From the NCBI GenBank assembly GCA_900767875.1, contig CAAGAT010000030.1:1-26464 (forward strand): 26,464 nucleotides of DNA, read 5' to 3'. Both the position numbers and the translations under genes were made by a program. Below, in pieces: positions 23,620 through 26,464 of this stretch. Source of the DNA: an uncultured Sutterella sp. GTDB lineage: Bacteria; Pseudomonadota; Gammaproteobacteria; Burkholderiales; Burkholderiaceae_F. The notes beneath the pieces were generated by a model, which ran no database searches, was not told the origin of the DNA, and saw nothing but the letters and a program-made list of their open reading frames with translations. Numbering within the stretch: the stretch's first letter is position 1; the number at the start of each line of letters is the position of its first letter.

Positions 23620-24300
23620 ATGCTGTTTTCCAAAACCGCCGCCGACGACACGAACCGTGTCCGCATCATTATGTCCGGCCTGACGCTGGAGGACGATGTG
23701 CTCACCGCCGTACAAGCCGGCGCCGATGCGGTGGGTTTCGTCTGCTATCCCTCGAGCGACCGCTATGTGACGCCCTCGCGTCTGATGTGCCTGCTCAGCC
23801 TGGTGCCCTCTTCGGTCACCAAGATCCTGGTCTTCGTCAATCCCAAGAGCGAAGAGGTGCGCGAGCACCTGTCGTTGTTCCCGGACTGCGTGCTGCAGTT
23901 TCACGGCGCCGAGTCGCGCGCCTTCTGCGATCAGTTCCACGCGCCCTACATCAAGACCGTCTCGATCGCCAAGCCGCAGGACCTTGTGGCCGCGCAGGAC
24001 AACTACCCGATGGCCGCGGCGCTTCTCGCGGACGCCGACATGACCAAAAGCGGCAAGCCCTTTGACTGGGAGGGGGCCGCGCAGGTGCGCGAGCACATCC
24101 GCAAGCCGCTCATCGTGGCGGGGGGCCTCAAGGAACAAAACGTCAGTCAGGTCATTCGCCTGACGACCCCCTGGGCCGTGGACGTGGCCTCGGGCGTGGA
24201 AACCGCCCGAGGCATCAAGGACCACGACAAGATCCTCAAGTTCATCGAAGCGGTGCGCCGCGGCGGCGACTGCCGCGAGCCGCTTGAGGCGGCGGCCTGA
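23620..24300 (+). CDS. trpF: Phosphoribosylanthranilate isomerase homologue with altered catalytic position
   Basis: A TrpF-like beta/alpha barrel. TrpF isomerises phosphoribosylanthranilate to CdRP in tryptophan synthesis. Matches include GADAVGF, RYVTPSR, VTKILVFVN, VLQFHGAE, PYIKTVSI, GKPFDW, VAGGL, and PWAVDVASGVE followed by GIKDHDKI. The 226-residue length is normal. The conserved KICGLT motif, whose cysteine is the catalytic general base, reads IIMSGLT, placing S19 at the cysteine position. The aspartate region is also unusual (LLADADMTKSG, where a GGTG phosphate loop is expected). It may be a weakened TrpF, an enzyme with a changed substrate, or a variant tolerating serine. The ATG at 23620 is chosen over an upstream GTG at 23581 because it gives the usual short N-terminus; neither has a strong Shine-Dalgarno. 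No other trp gene is nearby. Confidence 0.8.
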   Translation: MLFSKTAADDTNRVRIIMSGLTLEDDVLTAVQAGADAVGFVCYPSSDRYVTPSRLMCLLSLVPSSVTKILVFVNPKSEEVREHLSLFPDCVLQFHGAESRAFCDQFHAPYIKTVSIAKPQDLVAAQDNYPMAAALLADADMTKSGKPFDWEGAAQVREHIRKPLIVAGGLKEQNVSQVIRLTTPWAVDVASGVETARGIKDHDKILKFIEAVRRGGDCREPLEAAA

Positions 24301-24312
24301 CGCCCGCGCGAG

Positions 24313-24328
24313 GCCTCAGACCTGAGGC
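24313..24328. repeat. Hairpin between convergent trpF and PIN genes
   Basis: GCCTCAG (24313-24319) and CTGAGGC (24322-24328) flank two bases. It overlaps the stop codon of the PIN gene. There is no T-tract, so it is at best a weak bidirectional terminator. Confidence 0.4.
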
Positions 24329-24864
24329 TTAACTTCGCCCACACCCTGCGCTCGGTCCCAATCGGCCGGGCGCATTGTTTTGGCGCCCCGGGCGGCCAAT
24401 TTGCGGCCTGCGCGCAGCACGCGCTTATCCTTGGTCAACAGCAGATCCGCCCGCACCTCATAGGCCAGATTGAGAAACTTTTCATCCTCGCCGTCGCGGC
24501 AGCGCACAAGCCCCTCGACGCTTGCCCGGACCACACGCACGCACGCGAGCACGTCGGCAAGGATCGCCTCCTGCGCCTGGTCCGTCAGGGCAAAGACGGG
24601 TCGCGCGAGCACCACCGCAAGTTCCTTCAGGCACGAGACCGTGGAGACGGCCGTGATCCGCTTCTTGCGCAGGGCGTGCATCAATTCCCGCGATGTGGGA
24701 TCCTTCCAATACCAAAGATCCAAGACGACGTTGGTGTCCAGCACCGCCAGCGGCACCGTTTCGGTGCGCGCGGCCAATTCGGCGGCCGGGGCGGCGGCAA
24801 GGGAGCCCAGACGCGCAAAAACGTCGGCCAAATGGGCGTCCGGGGCGGGGGTCTGAGAGTTCAT
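24316..24864 (-). CDS. PIN-domain protein (putative toxin-type ribonuclease, TIGR00305-like)
   Basis: A 182-residue protein with a PIN nuclease domain after a roughly 36-residue alanine-rich N-terminal extension. The acidic metal-binding residues are visible: D43 (LDTNVVLDLW), E81 (CLKELAVVL), D124/D127 (RDGEDEKFL) and D146 (TKDKRVL). The pattern fits the COG1569/TIGR00305 group often labelled as toxin of a toxin-antitoxin pair. No small antitoxin gene is seen on either side, so a toxin role is doubtful here; it may be a housekeeping RNase. The ATG at 24864 lacks a Shine-Dalgarno and is 12 bases past the mdh terminator in the same direction. A start closer to the PIN core is possible. Confidence 0.8.
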   Translation of the reverse strand: MNSQTPAPDAHLADVFARLGSLAAAPAAELAARTETVPLAVLDTNVVLDLWYWKDPTSRELMHALRKKRITAVSTVSCLKELAVVLARPVFALTDQAQEAILADVLACVRVVRASVEGLVRCRDGEDEKFLNLAYEVRADLLLTKDKRVLRAGRKLAARGAKTMRPADWDRAQGVGEVKPQV

Positions 24865-24876
24865 CGGAGGACGAAG

Positions 24877-24928
24877 AAAAACAAAAAGGGCGGATACGCC
24901 TGAGTTTATCCCCGCGCGCTCCGCCCTT
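24877..24928 (-). terminator. Leftward intrinsic terminator of mdh
   Basis: On the minus strand AAGGGCGGA (24928-24920) pairs with TCCGCCCTT (24894-24886) across a 25-base loop, followed by TTTTTGTTTTT. It is placed between mdh and the PIN gene. Confidence 0.82.
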
Positions 24929-24965
24929 GGCCGGGACCGATCCGAATCGGCCCCTCAAGCGCGTC

Positions 24966-25949
24966 TTAGAGCAGACCCTTGACGGCTTGGGCTTCCGAGA
25001 CGAGTTCGCCGACGGTCACGTCGAGCTTTTGCTGGCTGAAGGCGTCAAAGTCGAGGCCCTTGACGATTTCGTAGTTGCCCTTGCCGTCGCAGATGCAGGG
25101 CATGCCGCAGACGATGCTTTCGGGCACGCCGTAGCTGCCGTCGGAGGGCACGCCCATGGTGACCCAGTCGCCGTTGCTGCCCAGGAACCAGTCGTGCATG
25201 TGGTCGATGGCGGCCGAGGCGGCCGAAGCGGCCGAACTGGCGCCGCGCGCTTCAATGATGGCGGCGCCGCGCTTGCCCACGGTCGGGATGAAGGTGTCGC
25301 GGTACCAGGCCTGATCCACGCATTGGGCGGCGGGCTTGCCGTCGATCGTGCAGTAGCGGATGTCCGGGTACATGGACGGGGCGTGGTTGCCCCAGACGGC
25401 CATCTTCTTCATCGTGGTGACGCTCTTGCCGGTGACGTCGGCAAGCTGCGAGAGAGCGCGGTTGTGGTCCAGACGCAGCATGGCCGAGAAGCACTTGGGC
25501 GAGAGGGACGGAGCCGACTTCATGGCGATGTAGGCGTTGGTGTTGCAGGGGTTGCCCACCACGAGCACCTTGACGTCGCGGCTGGCGACGGCGTCGAGGG
25601 CCTTACCCTGTTCGGTGAAGATCGCGCCGTTGGCCGAGAGCAGCTCGGAGCGTTCCATGCCCTTGGTACGGGGACGGGCGCCCACGAGGATGGCCGCGTC
25701 GGCGTCCTTAAAGGCCACGAGCGGATCGGTCGTGGCGACCATATCGGCCAGAAGAGGAAAGGCGCAGTCGGCCAGTTCCATCATGACGCCCTTGAGACGG
25801 GATTCGCTTTCCGGGTTGTTGCGCTCGAGCATCTGCAGGATGACGGGCTGGTCGGGGCCGAGCATGTCGCCGGCGGCAATGCGGAAGAGAAGGGCATAGC
25901 CGATTTGGCCGGCAGGGCCGGTGACGGCAACGCGAACGGGTTTTTTCAT
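24966..25949 (-). CDS. mdh: Malate dehydrogenase
   Basis: Interconverts malate and oxaloacetate with NAD(H) in the citric-acid cycle or its reductive branch in anaerobes. The 327-residue protein has the dinucleotide motif GPAGQIG (11-17), substrate-binding arginines in the GARPRTKGMER region and in LDHNRA, and the catalytic H189 in VWGNHAPSMYPD. Length and motifs fit the MDH group common in betaproteobacteria (cytosolic-type, not the E. coli-type Mdh). GAGAGGA with a good gap precedes the ATG at 25949. It appears to be a single-gene transcript. The non-coding region upstream holds FNR-like sites, although these are over 300 bases away and may serve another gene. Confidence 0.96.
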   Translation of the reverse strand: MKKPVRVAVTGPAGQIGYALLFRIAAGDMLGPDQPVILQMLERNNPESESRLKGVMMELADCAFPLLADMVATTDPLVAFKDADAAILVGARPRTKGMERSELLSANGAIFTEQGKALDAVASRDVKVLVVGNPCNTNAYIAMKSAPSLSPKCFSAMLRLDHNRALSQLADVTGKSVTTMKKMAVWGNHAPSMYPDIRYCTIDGKPAAQCVDQAWYRDTFIPTVGKRGAAIIEARGASSAASAASAAIDHMHDWFLGSNGDWVTMGVPSDGSYGVPESIVCGMPCICDGKGNYEIVKGLDFDAFSQQKLDVTVGELVSEAQAVKGLL

Positions 25950-26259
25950 TTGGTTCCTCTCCAGGATTCAACTTATTGTCGGCGGCTCGGATCGCGCACG
26001 GCGTCCGCCTTGAGCCGGGCCGGGTGCCGCCGGTCCCCCGAAGCGAGGGGCTCCGCAAGGGCTTTGGACGGCGCATCACGTAATGCTAATGCCAAAGCGC
26101 GCCCCCTGCGGGGCAAAACGCGGCAAATGCGCCTCGTCCCTTTGCCTGATTGCCCTTAGGGTCTTTTGCTTGGAAAAACGGGCAATAGACTGTTTTTAAA
26201 GAAAAATCGACAAAAGAGGAAAGAAGGAGCCGAAAACGGTCGTTTTGTCTTTGCACGGC

Positions 26260-26273
26260 TTGATTCAGGTCAA
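26260..26273. promoter_or_regulatory. FNR/ANR-like box
   Basis: TTGATTCAGGTCAA matches the FNR consensus TTGAT-4-ATCAA at nine of ten defined positions. It suggests oxygen-responsive control, either of mdh (start 311 bases to the left) or, more likely, of a rightward gene beyond the window. Confidence 0.55.
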
Positions 26274-26383
26274 GGCAAAGGCAGAAACGCTCAAAAGTTT
26301 AGGGTTTTATAAGGCCTGACTTATATGGAGGGCGCCAAAAAGGCCGACTCCTTTTCAGGCCCAAACTCCCGAACTAGATCCTA

Positions 26384-26414
26384 GAGCGAACTTGACTAAG
26401 GTCAATGTTCGCTC
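26384..26414. promoter_or_regulatory. Extended dyad containing a second FNR/DNR-like box
   Basis: The core TTGACTAAGGTCAA (26392-26405) is itself fully symmetrical outside its 4-base centre. It is flanked by perfect 8-bp arms GAGCGAAC (26384-26391) and GTTCGCTC (26407-26414), with one extra base on the right side. A TATCTC at 26426-26431 would put the box near -41 of a rightward promoter, the usual class II position. As RNA it would form a long hairpin followed within eight bases by an AT-rich run, so a terminator is an alternative reading. Confidence 0.5.
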
Positions 26415-26464
26415 GAATTCATTTTTATCTCATTGTTTTCACTGAAAATATTTTCCCGCTCGGG

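Larger units (their letters stand above)
25950..26464. other. Non-coding region between mdh and the right edge
   Basis: No gene can be supported here. From about 26160 rightward the composition turns AT-rich, as expected of a promoter region. It contains two 14-bp FNR/DNR-like dyads (26260-26273 and 26392-26405), a possible -10 TATAAG at 26308, and a short hairpin GCCCC-ctgc-GGGGC at 26101-26114. It must include the mdh promoter and probably the control region of a gene beginning beyond the edge. Confidence 0.6.

Noticed and set aside
26101..26114. GCCCC/GGGGC hairpin upstream of mdh
   Set aside because: Short GC stems are common in this sequence and it has no T-tract or conserved context to support a role.
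24693..26159. 488-codon plus-strand frame over mdh
   Set aside because: Antisense to mdh, which has all catalytic motifs and a good Shine-Dalgarno; the translation is shadow-like.

Overview
The window looks like chromosome from a GC-rich, anaerobically growing betaproteobacterium. Gene content and protein style (class III ribonucleotide reductase, CadR-like MerR regulator, long PurL, NAD malate dehydrogenase) fit Burkholderiales, perhaps Sutterellaceae. This assignment is inferred from sequence character alone. No tRNA, rRNA, CRISPR array or prophage was seen. Most of the window is ordinary core metabolism.

Left part (1-6.1 kb): rng (RNase G) with its terminator, then a 1.2 kb gene-poor stretch. 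That stretch holds a 434-bp, internally deleted insertion sequence of apparent ISL3 type, with imperfect terminal inverted repeats and flanking 8-bp A-tracts. The anaerobic nucleotide reductase locus follows. Its catalytic gene nrdD lacks the glycyl-radical segment, which is encoded by a separate 61-codon gene just downstream; the activase gene nrdG comes after an intrinsic terminator. A perfect palindrome resembling an NrdR box lies upstream.

Middle part (6.1-16.1 kb): a divergent metal-resistance pair (Zn/Cd/Pb P1B ATPase and a CadR/PbrR-like MerR regulator) shares a promoter with the stretched 19-bp spacer typical of MerR control. Next come a small membrane protein, an aldo/keto reductase, an unrecognised 447-residue membrane-anchored protein, and a three-gene ABC importer operon (binding protein, fused permease, ATPase) of the Fe(III)/phosphonate/sugar-phosphate type.

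Right part (16.3-26.5 kb): bifunctional NAD(P)H-hydrate repair enzyme, AIM24-family protein, purL with a terminator-like hairpin in its leader, a LysE-family exporter, a TrpF homologue whose catalytic cysteine position is serine, a solitary PIN-domain protein and mdh. The last 500 bases are non-coding and carry two FNR/DNR-like dyads, suggesting an oxygen- or nitrogen-oxide-controlled gene beyond the right edge.

No wholly new multi-gene system could be demonstrated. The best leads are the split glycyl-radical reductase, the substituted TrpF, the mini-ISL3 element, and a recurring arrangement in which terminator-type hairpins sit 12-27 nt in front of start codons lacking a Shine-Dalgarno sequence (nrdG, purL, lysE-like, PIN).
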